Assembly: GCA_001970955.1 (NCBI GenBank)
Contig: MPUH01000230.1
Location: 1 to 64,000, forward strand
Source: Stentor coeruleus
Lineage: Eukaryota > Ciliophora > Heterotrichea > Heterotrichida > Stentoridae
Length of the DNA stretch: 64,000 nt
Direction: 5' to 3'
The translations under genes were made by a program, and so were the position numbers. Under the pieces are notes generated by a model, which was given only the letters and a program-made list of their open reading frames with translations, made no database searches and was not told where the DNA came from. Each line of letters begins with the position of its first letter. Position 1 is the first letter of the stretch. Positions 30,623 to 41,860 of this stretch are shown here, piece by piece.

Positions 30623-32316
30623 TTAGCATCCAGCAGGTCTGACATAATCTGGTGCTACTGAAGGGCAAGTTTCATCCATATGGCTATAAGGAGCAATGCT
30701 TCCATAATCAGGTCCAAGATTAACTCTATAATCACCAAGTAATTGACAATATGGTAATCCTGGGTCAGCTTCAACACAAGCTTCAGGTAATACAGCTCCA
30801 GTATCAAAAATAGATAATGAATAAACATCTTTAGGTGTCATTTCCACACCTTGAATATCCAAAGATCCCATAATTCCAGCTTTCTTATATAATTCAAAAA
30901 CAAAACTAGAACAAACATAACTATACCCATCTGGATACCACCAGCCGTCCATTTCAACTTCAGCCTGAACATCTAATAAACTCTTTCCTTGTTGTCCAGC
31001 AACAACTTGTAATTCAGGTATAGTAAGCCCAAATGTACCAAGTCTTTTATTCATAGCCAAACCATAAACACTAGCAATAGCACTTGGAATAACTCTTTCA
31101 ACAAGACTAAAACCTATAGTCAAGATTTCTGGGGCAAGAATTGGGGGTAAGTTCTGAGTAGCAGTGTCAATCCAGCCAAATATAAAGTTGTGGAAACCAT
31201 AAGGAGTCCCTTNTCAACAGTCTTAAACCAATCTAAAACAGCTGTTTCATTGAAGATTGCCCTAACTTCAGGTTTAAGTGGTAAGAGGCAGACCATGAAA
31301 CTAGCGTTTTCAGCCCATTTAATCCAATTTGAGAATTTATTCATTTGTAGACCTGTACGAGGCCAATACCAAGCTGCTTGACTTTCTAGAATGTATAATT
31401 CTCTTGTACCATTTTCTTCAATCCATAAAGCCATTGTACTGTGACCTACTCTGCCACCTGTACCCCACATGATAATTTCATCTAAACCATCAAGACGGAC
31501 TACGGCTAAGAAATCTCCTGAGTGAATATCGTTTTCACTAATGTTTGGCTTGTAAATTGGTCTTTTTTCCATTGTGTACCCACTCATAGCTTGATAAAGG
31601 AATTTCAAGTTAGACTCTTCCATATACTTTGTAGTGTGACTACCAAAGACTGGGACAAGAGGGTCTTTTCCGAAACCCCCAGCAAAGAGCTCAACAGTCA
31701 TAAACACATCACTTACAAGTTCTTCAATTCCATCACAGAATGTAAATACTCTAACACCATTTTCTTGTATGTCAAACACTTCACTCGAGGTCAAATTGGC
31801 AAATGTAAACTTCTTAGTTCCGAAAAAGTCAACATATGTTGTATAAGCTCTATTTAATATAGAAATCAAATATGTATCATAACAAAGACCTGATGGATCC
31901 CAACTAGACAAAGACATTTCAACTGAATTTTCATTGAAACTAGTGATTTCAATAGTGACTTTCTGATAACAATGATTAGCGAATTTTGTTGAACCTCTTC
32001 CTGGGAAAGCAGCACCTTTAAATTGAGGGGCAAATCTGAAGTAATCAGGCCCTTCTCCCCAGTTGCAAGTTATGGTGTAAGACTCAAGGTCATGAAGTTT
32101 TTCTCCTTTTTCAAGTTTGCTTGTGAGTTTGTTGATGAAGTGAGTGGACAAATCATTGTAATTTGGGAAGTAAACAACAGTGTGTTCTAACTGTTCGTTT
32201 AGCTTTAATGAGTATTCTGTTGCTGCCATTGAGGTAAGGCGTCGGGAATATCCATGGCTGAGGAGTCTTTCATCACCAGCTACTAAACCGATCACCAGGG
32301 TACTTAAAAACCACAT
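30623..32316 (-). CDS. Secreted permuted papain-fold (NlpC/P60-like, YiiX type) protein
   Basis: This is one gene of about 564 residues, interrupted by an N at 31212 that hides one or two bases. Left and right of it the reading frames join as DWFKTV and GTPYGFHNFIFGW. The N-terminus has a signal peptide (MWFLSTLVIGLVAG) and the body carries many N-glycosylation sites, so it is secreted or lysosomal. In order there are SGDFLAVVRLDG, a histidine in GGRVGHSTMALW, an ESQAAWYWPRTG strand, and far downstream a cysteine in YSYVCSSFVFELYKKAG. Histidine before cysteine is the order of circularly permuted NlpC/P60 (DUF830/YiiX) hydrolases, which cut amide or lipid ester bonds. A digestive role in food vacuoles is my inference. 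The superfamily call is moderate. Confidence 0.7.
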
Positions 32317-34537
32317 TTATTTTTTGCAACAAATTAAGCTCAGGTATATTTTTATCACCTAGCATGGATAATCTAAGTTTTTGATAATAGTAAAAGGATT
32401 TTTATAGGCAAACTTGTTATTATTATAGGGTGTTTATAGGGGAAAAAGAATGATTTATGATGATGATAAAAACTTGAGTTTATTAGTTTTTTCATCATGT
32501 TTATGATAGTTTTACTTGAACAAACTACCTTGAATAAGCCTGATTATATACGAAGATAATATTGGCTTGAAAAACTATGAAAATTTATATTATAAACACT
32601 TAATCAACGAATTCTGATAAGCCTGAAAATTTTCGCTTTTTTTGATATTAAATTTTAGAATTTACATTATCCATAAAAATCCTAAAAAGATTTTTGATAA
32701 AAATTGCTAGCAGGAACTTGCTTAAAAGACCTCAACAAGCTGAAGAATACCCTCTTTTGCTAACAAAATTACAATGATTAATATGAATGGAATATAATCT
32801 CCTTCAATAAGACTAATTAGATTAAATATGGGATAAACTTAAAGACTTAATTTCCAAAGTTAGTTCAAAATCAGAATAAAAACTATATTTTTTAATTAGC
32901 TTGAAAATATTATTTTTACAGTATTCACAGGATGGTAATAAATATTTTCATAAAGCATAATATTTTTTTTTTTTAGTTTGAGTACTTTCTGATTTATATG
33001 CTGCTTAAATATGAGACTTTGAAAATTTTTAACTTATAACTAATGGAGTTTAATTTAGTTTTTCAGCACTTAGTTTATATAAAACCTAAGATAATTTAAT
33101 TTTTAGATGTGTGAATTTTTATCAGTTTAGTTGAATCATTTATATTTTCAAAACTTTATTATATTAGGCTATTTGATGATAGTTTTATAGTATATATTTA
33201 TAATTTTGTGTGCTGATTAAGAGTTAATTTTTTGGAAAAGGATAATGAAATAGTATTGAAGTTTTCTATAAGTATTTAGAATTATATCTAAATTCCCATT
33301 GAAGGATATTTAGCATAATAAAGTTTTTTGTTTTACGAAAACTTTGTTAAAACCTTTATTCAGTTAGTTTTTATCAAAGAAATACATTTATATCCTATAG
33401 TTTATATCATATTCTTTTGTACTATTTATTATAATTATTTAACTATAAGTATTAACTATCAGATTTTCGATAATATAATTTCTTATAAGAGTTTTAATCG
33501 TCAACAGTTTTTTGCTCTGGATCTTCTTTAAATTCATATAAACAATTTTCAAAACCAAAAAAAATATTCTCTAAATAACTTATTTTAAGTATTTCAATTT
33601 AGATTAATCTTACTTTCTAATAAAATTATCCTTATAATTTTTTAATCCAAATTTTATATGAATTCTCAGTACTCACCATAAACATGTTAAAAATTTGACT
33701 ATACTTGCATAAAAAATTCTAATCCTGATCCATATGAAACCTAAATATATTGAATTTTGTATAAAAAGACTTAATTTTTTTTGTAAGAATTACTATAACT
33801 TTTTGTGTTCCCGAAGGAAAAAAAAAGGATCATGATTTTTTCAAATATGAATTTTTCTATTTCTTAGGTTTATTTTTGGATAGGAGTTTATTAGTTAAGG
33901 TATATCTTTCAAGTTGAATGATTTGGTCAACTTAATTATGGTTTATTCGAAGAATTTCCTTAAAAAGGTTAAGTAAATTTTGGGGTAATATTTATGGGGC
34001 ATAGAAAAGTTAGTTTGATGTGATATTGATACATGATTTCTTTAAAGGATGAAACATTAACAGAATCGTTAGTGAACAATGTTTTAGAAATAAAAGCTGA
34101 GTAAGTGATGAGGATTTTAAAAGGTGATTATTAATAGGATGAATGAGTTGTTCGAGATTATGGTTTCGATAAGAAATAGAATATCTAAAATAAATCAACT
34201 AAAGTTAAAGTTCTGATTGAATAAAAAATAACTTCCACCAACCTCAAACCCATTCTTTCTTTTCCATACATTTTCTCTTATAACCAGAATTCCAAATCTA
34301 AAAATCATTCACTCTAAATATCTTCCTAGATATAAATGGCGCTATGCCTTTTTACCTACCACAATCCTAAACTTTTCCTTAAATTACAATATAAAACTTC
34401 ATCCTCACGCATTTTTATAACCATTTCAAAGCTTAGAACAACATTATTAAAANATCCTCACGCATTTTTATAACCATTTCAAAGCTTAGAACAACATTAT
34501 TAAAAATGCAACCACTTTAGCTGTGATAATTGTTATA
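32317..34537. other. Long spacer (2.2 kb)
   Basis: No gene is seen. It is AT-rich throughout, with C-rich sequence from about 34220 to the PX-START gene. Confidence 0.55.
34401..34505. repeat. Direct duplicate around N at 34453 (assembly join)
   Basis: Bases 34401-34452 and 34454-34505 are identical 52-bp copies flanking one N, just upstream of the PX-START gene. Confidence 0.8.
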
Positions 34538-36130
34538 ATGGAGTTTATTGATTCATGTGTTGTCTTAAAGATTAATCGTATAAGAGAAACTCAATCCGAG
34601 GCTCTTTTTGCTAAATCCTTTACTGTAAACACCACTTAGGAATACGAAGTCAAAATCTCTTTCCATTCCATGACCTTTCTTGAATACCGTCGGTACAGGC
34701 AATTCCTCGAGTTTAAAGCCAAACTTCTTACATCAAACCACACAGGCAGTGTCCAATCTCACCTTCCTAAATTCCCAAAGAAAAAAATCCTTCATAAAAG
34801 CGCAAAATTAGCTGAAGAACGTCGAGTTATGCTAGAAAAATGGCTCAATGCAGTTATTGTATATAAAGATCACTTTGAAAGCTTAATGAGTTTTCTTAAT
34901 ATCCCTGAGTCAATTATAAGAATAATATCTTGCAGTTGTGGGTGTAAATTCACTTCAGGCGAGCTGGCTATAGCTGGTTTGTTAAAAAACACTCACAAAA
35001 TGGAAAAAAATGGAAACAAGTATTTGAAAGATTTCTCGAACAAGTTTTTTAGCCATACTGAACAGAATTTAAGTCAAGGGTCAGCTGGGATTTTACTTAA
35101 AACTTTAATCCCTTTATGCTCTTGTCTTACAGTTGCTTGTGCGGCTATACATATTTTATATAAATTGTTGACTGTTGAGTCGTATAGATGGAGTGATTAT
35201 ATACAGCAAGCTTTACTTAATAATGTTGAGTTGTTGAGAGAGATGAAGATTGATTTGCATATTTTAAATTCTTATCAGCAACAGACAGGGTTACAAGGAT
35301 ATGAGATTGCTAAGATTGTTAAGGAGTGCTTTGATAGGAATGGGATGAGCCATTATTTTATGTATTTTTTAAACTATAATGAAGAAGCTTTTCAGAAGTT
35401 TTCTTTTAAGGAACAAGGAAAGTTGTGTAGGGATTCGAAAGTGTGCTATAAAACTACAAATGATTGGGCTTTCCTCAACACTGACAACTACCCAGGTTCT
35501 CTAAAAGTGGCCTATCGTAAAAATGAAGAGCATTTCGAAGTGAAAGGTGAAATCACAATTGAAGCCCCTATCGGTAAAATCAGCTACTACCTAAAATGCC
35601 CAGACAAACGTAAAGAATGGGACCAATACATGGAAGGTATGAAAATCATAAAAAAAATCGATGATCAGCAAAACCTCATTTGGTACTCCCTAAAAAAAGA
35701 CAAAAAAACTACTGTTGATCTAACTTTACAATGTAGAATTACTGAAAGTCCAAAACACTGTCTTATTGTTTTTAATAGTATAAGCTCAGATAATATACCA
35801 TCAAATCCTAATATCCAAAGAGTTACAGCCTTACAATCTTATTATGAAATTCAAAGCTTAGGTGTTAAGGTAAGAAGAAGCTCATCAACTACTGATGAAA
35901 TTGAATCTGAAGATGAAAACTCAGAAGGCTGCCAATCACATCATATCTCATTAGAAAATGAAGAATGTAAAACTTCAAAGCTGTTTTTGTTTTTTAAAAT
36001 GAAACCAGAAATGGCTCGATGCTTTGTTGATGATTTAAGTGAAGAAACATCGGTGTTGAAAGAGTCTTTGGTTAATTTGAAAAAGACTGTAGAGAGTTCT
36101 AGTATTAATGGAATTCTCATGAATAATTAG
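34538..36130 (+). CDS. PX domain plus START domain lipid-binding protein
   Basis: Two exons are joined by a 15-nt intron at 34625-34639 (GTAAACACCACTTAG), giving 525 residues; without exon 1 the PX domain would be truncated. The PX domain covers about 1-105: FTEYEVKISFHS across the junction, RRYRQFLEFKAKL, LPKFPKKK and RRVMLEKWLNAV. A helical middle (about 110-270) follows. The C-terminal START domain covers about 285-515, with KGEITIEAPIGKISYYL, KRKEWDQYMEGMKII and LIWYSLKK, and a serine/glutamate insert (SSSTTDEIESEDENSEG). PX domains bind phosphoinositides and START domains carry lipid in a pocket, so it may move lipid at endosomal membranes (inference). Confidence 0.85.
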
Positions 36131-36285
36131 AAATAAGTAATTTGAAAATGCAATTGTGTTATTGAGATAGGGAATATAGAGAAAGTAGANAGTTCTAGTA
36201 TTAATGGAATTCTCATGAATAATTAGAAATAAGTAATTTGAAAATGCAATTGTGCTATTGAGATAGGGAATATAGAGAAAGTAGA
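36095..36285. repeat. Direct duplicate around N at 36190 (assembly join)
   Basis: Bases 36095-36189 and 36191-36285 are 95-bp copies with one difference. The left copy includes the last codons and stop of the PX-START gene, so the right copy repeats that 3' end. Confidence 0.8.
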
Positions 36286-36417
36286 TTAGTTGTTTTTTGA
36301 AGATGGAGTATTGAGTGAGGAAGTTATGGAAAGTAGGCTGATTTGTTGTTGGTTGATGATTGAAGTATTAAGATGGAGATTGCGAGAATGATAACTTTTT
36401 AGAGGATACAATAATAA

Positions 36418-37089
36418 ATGGAATTAATCAAAGATTTAATAGAAGACCCCGTGATCTGTGATTATTTAAAATCTTTTAACGAACAACTTCAAGTCGAAGC
36501 TCTAAGAAAAGCTATGCTTCTCGGAATTCTCTCAGTTAACTCAATGCAAAAACACATCAAAAAACAAAACTCAGAAAAGCCAAAACTAAATCCAAAAGAT
36601 ATCACCCAAATACCAAAAATAGCCAAAAAGTGCCAAAATGCCCTAAAAAGTTGTAATTTAACTCTTAAAACCATAAACCAAAACCCAACAAAATTCCAGT
36701 TCTCACATAAAAAAAGCAAATCCTACCTTCCTTCTCATCCAAAAATACATAAAAAAAAACATCAGGAAAATTCAACGTCACAATTAAACATATATAAAAC
36801 TGAGGTAAATAAATTAAAATTAGTAGAAAAACAAGTTCTGAAAAAAGATCAATCGACTAAAACTATTAAAAATGTTAGGCTTATAGGGAAAAAAAGCCCT
36901 AAAAAAATAAAATGTGTAAAGGCAGATGAGCAGAAAAAAAAGATAATTATGGACTATGAGAAAATTCAAGATAAAAAGACAAGTAGTGATGAGAGCTTAG
37001 TTTATAGTTCAGAATCATTGATTAATGATCCAGCGAATGAAAATTGCCAGTATTTTACTTTCTCAAGTCAAACTCCATCGATAAAGTAG
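36418..37089 (+). CDS. Basic protein, unknown
   Basis: This is a 223-residue protein with a helical, moderately hydrophobic N-terminal 40 residues (LIKDLIEDPVICDYLKSF) followed by a lysine-rich, probably disordered remainder with acidic-serine ending (SSDESLVYSSES). There is no membrane segment or known motif. The N-terminal helix resembles short protein-docking motifs, without a firm match. The start is ATG 36418 with an A-rich lead. Confidence 0.6.
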   Translation: MELIKDLIEDPVICDYLKSFNEQLQVEALRKAMLLGILSVNSMQKHIKKQNSEKPKLNPKDITQIPKIAKKCQNALKSCNLTLKTINQNPTKFQFSHKKSKSYLPSHPKIHKKKHQENSTSQLNIYKTEVNKLKLVEKQVLKKDQSTKTIKNVRLIGKKSPKKIKCVKADEQKKKIIMDYEKIQDKKTSSDESLVYSSESLINDPANENCQYFTFSSQTPSIK

Positions 37090-37407
37090 TTGTTTAAAAG
37101 ATTAATGAAATAAATAAGTAAGTAGCTGATGATATAATATATTAAAATATATTGGTTTATTTAATAAAAGCAGTATTTTTGATAGACTATTTACTATATA
37201 TATAGTTTATTATATATAAAATATAAACTATTTAGTAAAAAAACAGTTTTTAAAATCAAAAATCTTCAATTATCCTTATTATCCAAAAACCCTCCACTAT
37301 TTTATCTTATTTGTATTTATCTCATACAAATTTATTATATCCTCTCATCTCATTATAATCAATATTCCTAATATATCCATTCTATAAAATATTTTACTAT
37401 TATTAAC
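37090..37407. other. Convergent spacer
   Basis: It is very AT-rich, with inverted TATATATAGTTTA-type segments near 37190-37230 and no gene. Confidence 0.6.
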
Positions 37408-38172
37408 TTAAGAAATACAACAAGCTTTACACATAACCAATGCACTTCCAGGCTCATTCTGCCCATCACTTATATTAATTGTATCCTGTAGTTTAAATGC
37501 AATATTTCTTAGTTCCAAATTCTCCGTATCATTATTTTTAATTTCTTCTTCATTCTTATCAATAATCAATTTAAGTTCACCGATCTGTTTTTTTAATTCC
37601 TCAATTTTAACTTCAGGAGACATAGATCTACTTCTACTATCTTCTAATATTTCAGTATTTGCACAAGGAGAGTTTTTTGTTGATAGATTCACTTGTTTAC
37701 TTGGGCTTTCTGATTTTTTTTTCCATTTGCTAATCTCTTCTCTAGATTTATTTGACTCATAAAACACTTGTTTAAGTTCATTTCTTACAATATTAAAATC
37801 GTTTTGAAAATAGTCGATTTCATTTTCAAGCACTTGATGTTTGTCAAGATACTCCTGTGCAGCATTTTTAAAAATAGCTAAGGACTTTAGAACTTTATCT
37901 TTGACTTGTTGTGTTTCTTGTATTGGATGAAGGGAATCAATAGAGTTATCATCATCTGATTGACATTCTGATTTGATTATCATAGGCTTTGATTGTTTTT
38001 TTGAAATGTTTTGAATTTTTGTAACTAAAGGAGTTAAGTTATTTGTTGGACTTCGTGAGGATTTCATACTTGAAGCTTTGTCTAAAGATGTGGAAGTTTT
38101 TATTGATTTTTGGCTTGAGGTTTTTTTTATAGGTTTAGATTTGTCTTTGGAGACATTTGGCTTTTTAGGCAT
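37408..38172 (-). CDS. Coiled-coil protein ending in a CaaX-like CCIS
   Basis: This is a 254-residue protein. The first 70 residues are basic and serine-rich (disordered). Two coiled-coil segments lie at about 85-150 and 190-230. The last seven residues are CKACCIS: the final four, CCIS, fit a CaaX prenylation box with serine (farnesyl type), and the nearby cysteines could be palmitoylated. Membrane attachment is therefore likely, by inference. No family is recognised. Confidence 0.62.
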   Translation of the reverse strand: MPKKPNVSKDKSKPIKKTSSQKSIKTSTSLDKASSMKSSRSPTNNLTPLVTKIQNISKKQSKPMIIKSECQSDDDNSIDSLHPIQETQQVKDKVLKSLAIFKNAAQEYLDKHQVLENEIDYFQNDFNIVRNELKQVFYESNKSREEISKWKKKSESPSKQVNLSTKNSPCANTEILEDSRSRSMSPEVKIEELKKQIGELKLIIDKNEEEIKNNDTENLELRNIAFKLQDTINISDGQNEPGSALVMCKACCIS

Positions 38173-38731
38173 AGTTTATTAATATTATAGGATTTGGAAT
38201 AGACATAGACTTATCAGGTTTTTTTTGGATTTTGTTGGAGTTTTGATGAGGAATTTTAGGTTGGAGTTTGAGGAAAAAGAAAATTTTTTAATTTGGGAGT
38301 TTTAGATGAGGATGGCTGATGAAAATTTATGAAGAATTTGGAAGGGGAATTTTTTATGGAAAAAAAAGAAGGATTTTTGTTGGGGAAGGATGAATAGTTT
38401 TAAGATTTAAAGAATTTTGGCAATGGGCTAGTGCTAAAAGGTATGGTTGAGGAAAATTAAGTGAAAATTAGCGTAGAAGGGAGGTTTTATGTTTGGAAAA
38501 GGATGATGAATTTTATGATGTAGTTTTTTGATGGATTGAGAAATAGTTTTAATATAATGAGGGAACATTAGGATTCTAGGAAAAAAATAATTGTTTTGGT
38601 GAGGTTTGTATTCTAGCAAGCGATAATTTATTAATGCTATTTTATATCACTGTATGATATAAATTTGTCCTTAGTTATTTCTTCAAAAAAATAATTTACC
38701 ATTTATATATAAGACTGACAAAGTTAGCAAA
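38173..38731. other. Spacer
   Basis: It has a long G-rich, C-poor stretch (38200-38620), the upstream side of the minus-strand gene. There is no gene. Confidence 0.6.
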
Positions 38732-38998
38732 TTATTTATTAAGCTGTTTTTCAATATATCGAGCAATGATTACATGCGAAGCCGCTAAGCATGTAGGGGG
38801 CTCAGCTTCTCTTAAGAAAGTAGCAAGCCCTAAAACTCCATTCAAGTGATTATTATTCACACCTTTCTTTTTAGCTTTCTTTTTCTTTCCAATTCTCTTG
38901 AGATGCTTTTTTAAATTTTTAGGTCCATAAAGTAGCTTTAAATCTTTTAATATATCAGGGTCAAAGTTCCTGCTTCTTTCAAGTTCGAATTTCTTCAT
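38732..38998 (-). CDS. Small basic protein, 88 residues, unknown
   Basis: Starting at ATG 38998 (MKKFELERSR), it has a lysine-rich centre (GKKKKAKKKG) likely to bind nucleic acid or act as a nuclear signal, and a C-terminal helix (CLAASHVIIARYIEKQL). The frame runs 12 codons further upstream but has no ATG there. I do not recognise it. Confidence 0.5.
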   Translation of the reverse strand: MKKFELERSRNFDPDILKDLKLLYGPKNLKKHLKRIGKKKKAKKKGVNNNHLNGVLGLATFLREAEPPTCLAASHVIIARYIEKQLNK

Positions 38999-39881
38999 CT
39001 TTAATATATTTACATAATTAGTTTTCCATAGCAAGTTTATATTTTTATTTAATGCCTTTAAATTACAAAACTTTTAAAAGACTGGAGAGTTTTTGGTATA
39101 CTCTTGAAAATAAAACATGAAAAAAAGAAATTTTATCATAAAAATATAATAAAAACAATAACTGTGTCTGCATAATTATTAAGACTTTTATGTGTAAAGG
39201 ATAAGTTTTGGTAAGGTTTTTGAAGATTTTATAGAGTTATGATATGAATTCTGATACAGGGTCTTATAAATATGAAGGACTAGGAAATAAGAGTGGAATA
39301 GGAAGAAGTGGAAGTAGGTGAAGAAAAGCTGGAAAATATTTGAGAATAGTATAAATGTATGGAAACTACTTATTGGAAAAAGTGGATTTGAAAAGCTTTT
39401 GTAATGTTTGAGAAAATACTTTTGAATAAAAATGTCTGATGATGAGGTTTAAAATGATATCTAATTCTAGCTGTACTCATAACTAATAATTCATCTCAAT
39501 AAACTATTAAACTTTATCTTAATTTATACCANTAAAATGATATCTAATTCTAGCTGTACTCATAACTAATAATTCATCTCAATAAACTATTAAACTTTAT
39601 CTTAATTTATACCAAAATATGTAAATTTTTAAACTTTTAAAATATCATCCATATCATAAAAACTTATGCATAATTTCAAACTATCAACAAGGCAGAATTT
39701 CTATCCTATTTATACATAGTTTTTATATAAAAATTCTCGAAGTTCCTAAAACATTTTTCTTTATTAACCTTACCTGATTTCTATAAAAACACAAAACTCT
39801 TAATTCATATTTTTCTATTTCTCTAATAAAACTAGGCATCCTATCATTTGTTTCTCCAATAAATATAGTTTTTTTAATTAT
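38999..39881. other. Divergent spacer
   Basis: No gene is present. It contains the N at 39532 and its flanking duplicate. The left half is G-rich and the right half is C-rich, as expected between divergent genes. Confidence 0.6.
39450..39614. repeat. Direct duplicate around N at 39532 (assembly join)
   Basis: Bases 39450-39531 and 39533-39614 are identical 82-bp copies flanking one N. Confidence 0.8.
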
Positions 39882-40883
39882 ATGTTCCCAAAAAAAAATA
39901 TATATGCTAAAATCAAAAGTATAATAATGACTGATGAAAACAAAAAAAAATCATTAAGAATTAGGGTCCCTATAAAAATCATCAAACAAAACAGAATAGG
40001 AAGTCCTAGCAGATATTTTAAAAATTCAGGAAAGATGAATGAAAAAGATTTAATTGATAGAAGTATTGAAAAAGATTTGCAGTTAGAAACTGGCAACCCA
40101 TTAGAATTTCTAAAGGAAAGACAAGATGCTATAGAGCCTATGGGTTATATTAAACGTAATAGCGTTTCTAGACATAGCAGCGTTGGGTCAGCCCGAGTAC
40201 TTGAAATGCATAAAGAAAGATTTGATATACCATCCTCAAGCAATCCAAGACGAGATACACTCAGACGTAGAATAACCGCACGTAACACATTCATGAGAGT
40301 CCTCGACTATGAAATCCAGTTGCAAACTCAAATAAACGATATCCATCAAAGAATAACCCAAGACATGGAACAACACAGTAAAAAACTAAAAAAGCTTACC
40401 GTCAACGACAAAATATTATATCTCAAACAACAAAAATCCTTAAGGAATTTTGAAAAAATACAACAAAACTGGGGCAAAATCCAGTCTGGACTAACAAAAA
40501 AGCTTAAAAAACCTATGCAAGAACTTTTGTGTAACAAAATCCAATCATCTGATTTTAATGAAGAAATTAAAGATGCATCGTGGAGAATGACCTTAAGACA
40601 GAACCAAGATTCAAATAAAATTGAAAGTTTCATTCCGATTGGGAATAAATTGTCAGGATTGTATGTGAGAAATGTTATTAGTGTGGATAAAAATGAGCAT
40701 AAAAGGACAAAAAGCTGCCCTGATTTGAAGGTATTAGGACAATCAAAGTTACCTATGGAAATTGAAGCTATTAGAAAGCCTGGAAGTAGGCTTTGTAGTA
40801 GAGTTGATCAGAAGCAAAAAGATAATGAAGAGATCTTTGTTGAAAATTATGACTTTAACCACAAGTTTCTAGCTATGATTTAG
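39882..40883 (+). CDS. Unknown basic protein, 333 residues
   Basis: No family is recognised. The N-terminal 130 residues are basic and polar (SRHSSVGSARV, RRRITARN); a helical middle (about 135-215) has coiled-coil character; the C-terminal part is polar with KRTKSCPD. The first ATG (39882) is used here, but a second ATG at 39927 (MTDENKKK) fits the A-rich lead better and would shorten the product by 15 residues. No intron is required. Confidence 0.6.
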   Translation: MFPKKNIYAKIKSIIMTDENKKKSLRIRVPIKIIKQNRIGSPSRYFKNSGKMNEKDLIDRSIEKDLQLETGNPLEFLKERQDAIEPMGYIKRNSVSRHSSVGSARVLEMHKERFDIPSSSNPRRDTLRRRITARNTFMRVLDYEIQLQTQINDIHQRITQDMEQHSKKLKKLTVNDKILYLKQQKSLRNFEKIQQNWGKIQSGLTKKLKKPMQELLCNKIQSSDFNEEIKDASWRMTLRQNQDSNKIESFIPIGNKLSGLYVRNVISVDKNEHKRTKSCPDLKVLGQSKLPMEIEAIRKPGSRLCSRVDQKQKDNEEIFVENYDFNHKFLAMI

Positions 40884-41221
40884 ATGTTTTTATATGGAAA
40901 ATTAAGAGTTTTTTAGAGGCTGGTAATTGAGTTAGGTTTGAGTATTTTATTTAGATGTGATATATAATCAAATGATTATGATTTTTTTAAAGCTTTTAAG
41001 GTATATATTATGATATTAAAGGTCAGATGATAGTAAATCTAAATAGAGGTTTAAATTATAAATGCCATTATATATCAAAATTTACCATAAAAATATATAA
41101 ATTTTTATCTCTAACAACTTTGGACTCTTTAGTTTAAAATATAATAATCACCTAATAATCCTATTACAACAACTAAACCGCTTTTATTTCCATATTTAAA
41201 CACATATCAAAACTCAATAAT
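40884..41221. other. Convergent spacer
   Basis: No gene; AT-rich. Confidence 0.6.
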
Positions 41222-41860
41222 TTAAGCTTTTTTAGGACGTTTCTGTGGCAGACCCTCCTCCCGTTCTCCTTCAACAATTTCTTGCAAAATATTAAAAGTC
41301 TCTCTAGTAATCACATCTAATTTAATTTTAATCTTATCCTTTTCCAAAATTTCCATTGAGTCTGGGGATTTCTCTTTAACAACATCAACAATTTTTTCCA
41401 AAACATCATGTTTTACTTTTCTCACAGCTTCAGTCATCTTCCACTTTTCTTCAAATGAGACATTTTTCATATCTTCTGCCCCAGTCTCATTTTTAGAAGA
41501 ATTTTTATTACTATTCAGCATTGGTAATCTGAGTTTTGCACAATATCTTCTAGTTTGTTTTTCTAAGAAAACAGCTTGTTGGTAGATTTCCTATATGAAT
41601 TTTACAGTGCCGGCTTCGTTAAATTTTTTGCAGTTGTCCCAAACAAGTTGGATATCGGCTATGAAGTCTTGAGTTTTTGTGTAATGATGGGATTTGAGAC
41701 GTTTTTTGATAGTCCCGAGGTCCATTGGGTTTTTTATGATAGTAGGGTACGTTGGAATTCCAAGACTTTCGAAGTCTACTGGGATTAGGAATTCTTGGCT
41801 TTCTTCATGAAGTTCTAGTAGTCCTAGGAGCTGATGAGCCTTTGCTTCTTGGCTTTCCAT
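41222..41860 (-). CDS. Small BET-like protein: one bromodomain plus NET-like tail
   Basis: Two exons are joined by a 15-nt intron at 41591-41605 (on the coding strand GTAAAATTCATATAG), giving 207 residues. The bromodomain covers about 1-100: FLIPVDFESLGIPTYPTIIKNP (split as FLIPVDF and YPTIIKNPMDLGTIKKRL), then VWDNCKKFNEAGTEIY. The acetyl-lysine-binding asparagine is the N of KKFN. The tail, MTEAVRKVKHDVLEKIVDVV then KIKIKLDVITRETFNIL, resembles the NET domain of BET proteins. BET proteins read acetylated histones and recruit transcription factors. A single bromodomain in so short a protein differs from the usual two-bromodomain animal form. The basic end (QKRPKKA) may be a nuclear signal. 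Confidence 0.82.

Noticed and set aside
31522-31857. Plus-strand 111-codon frame
   Set aside because: It is antisense to the secreted papain-fold gene, whose motifs are convincing.
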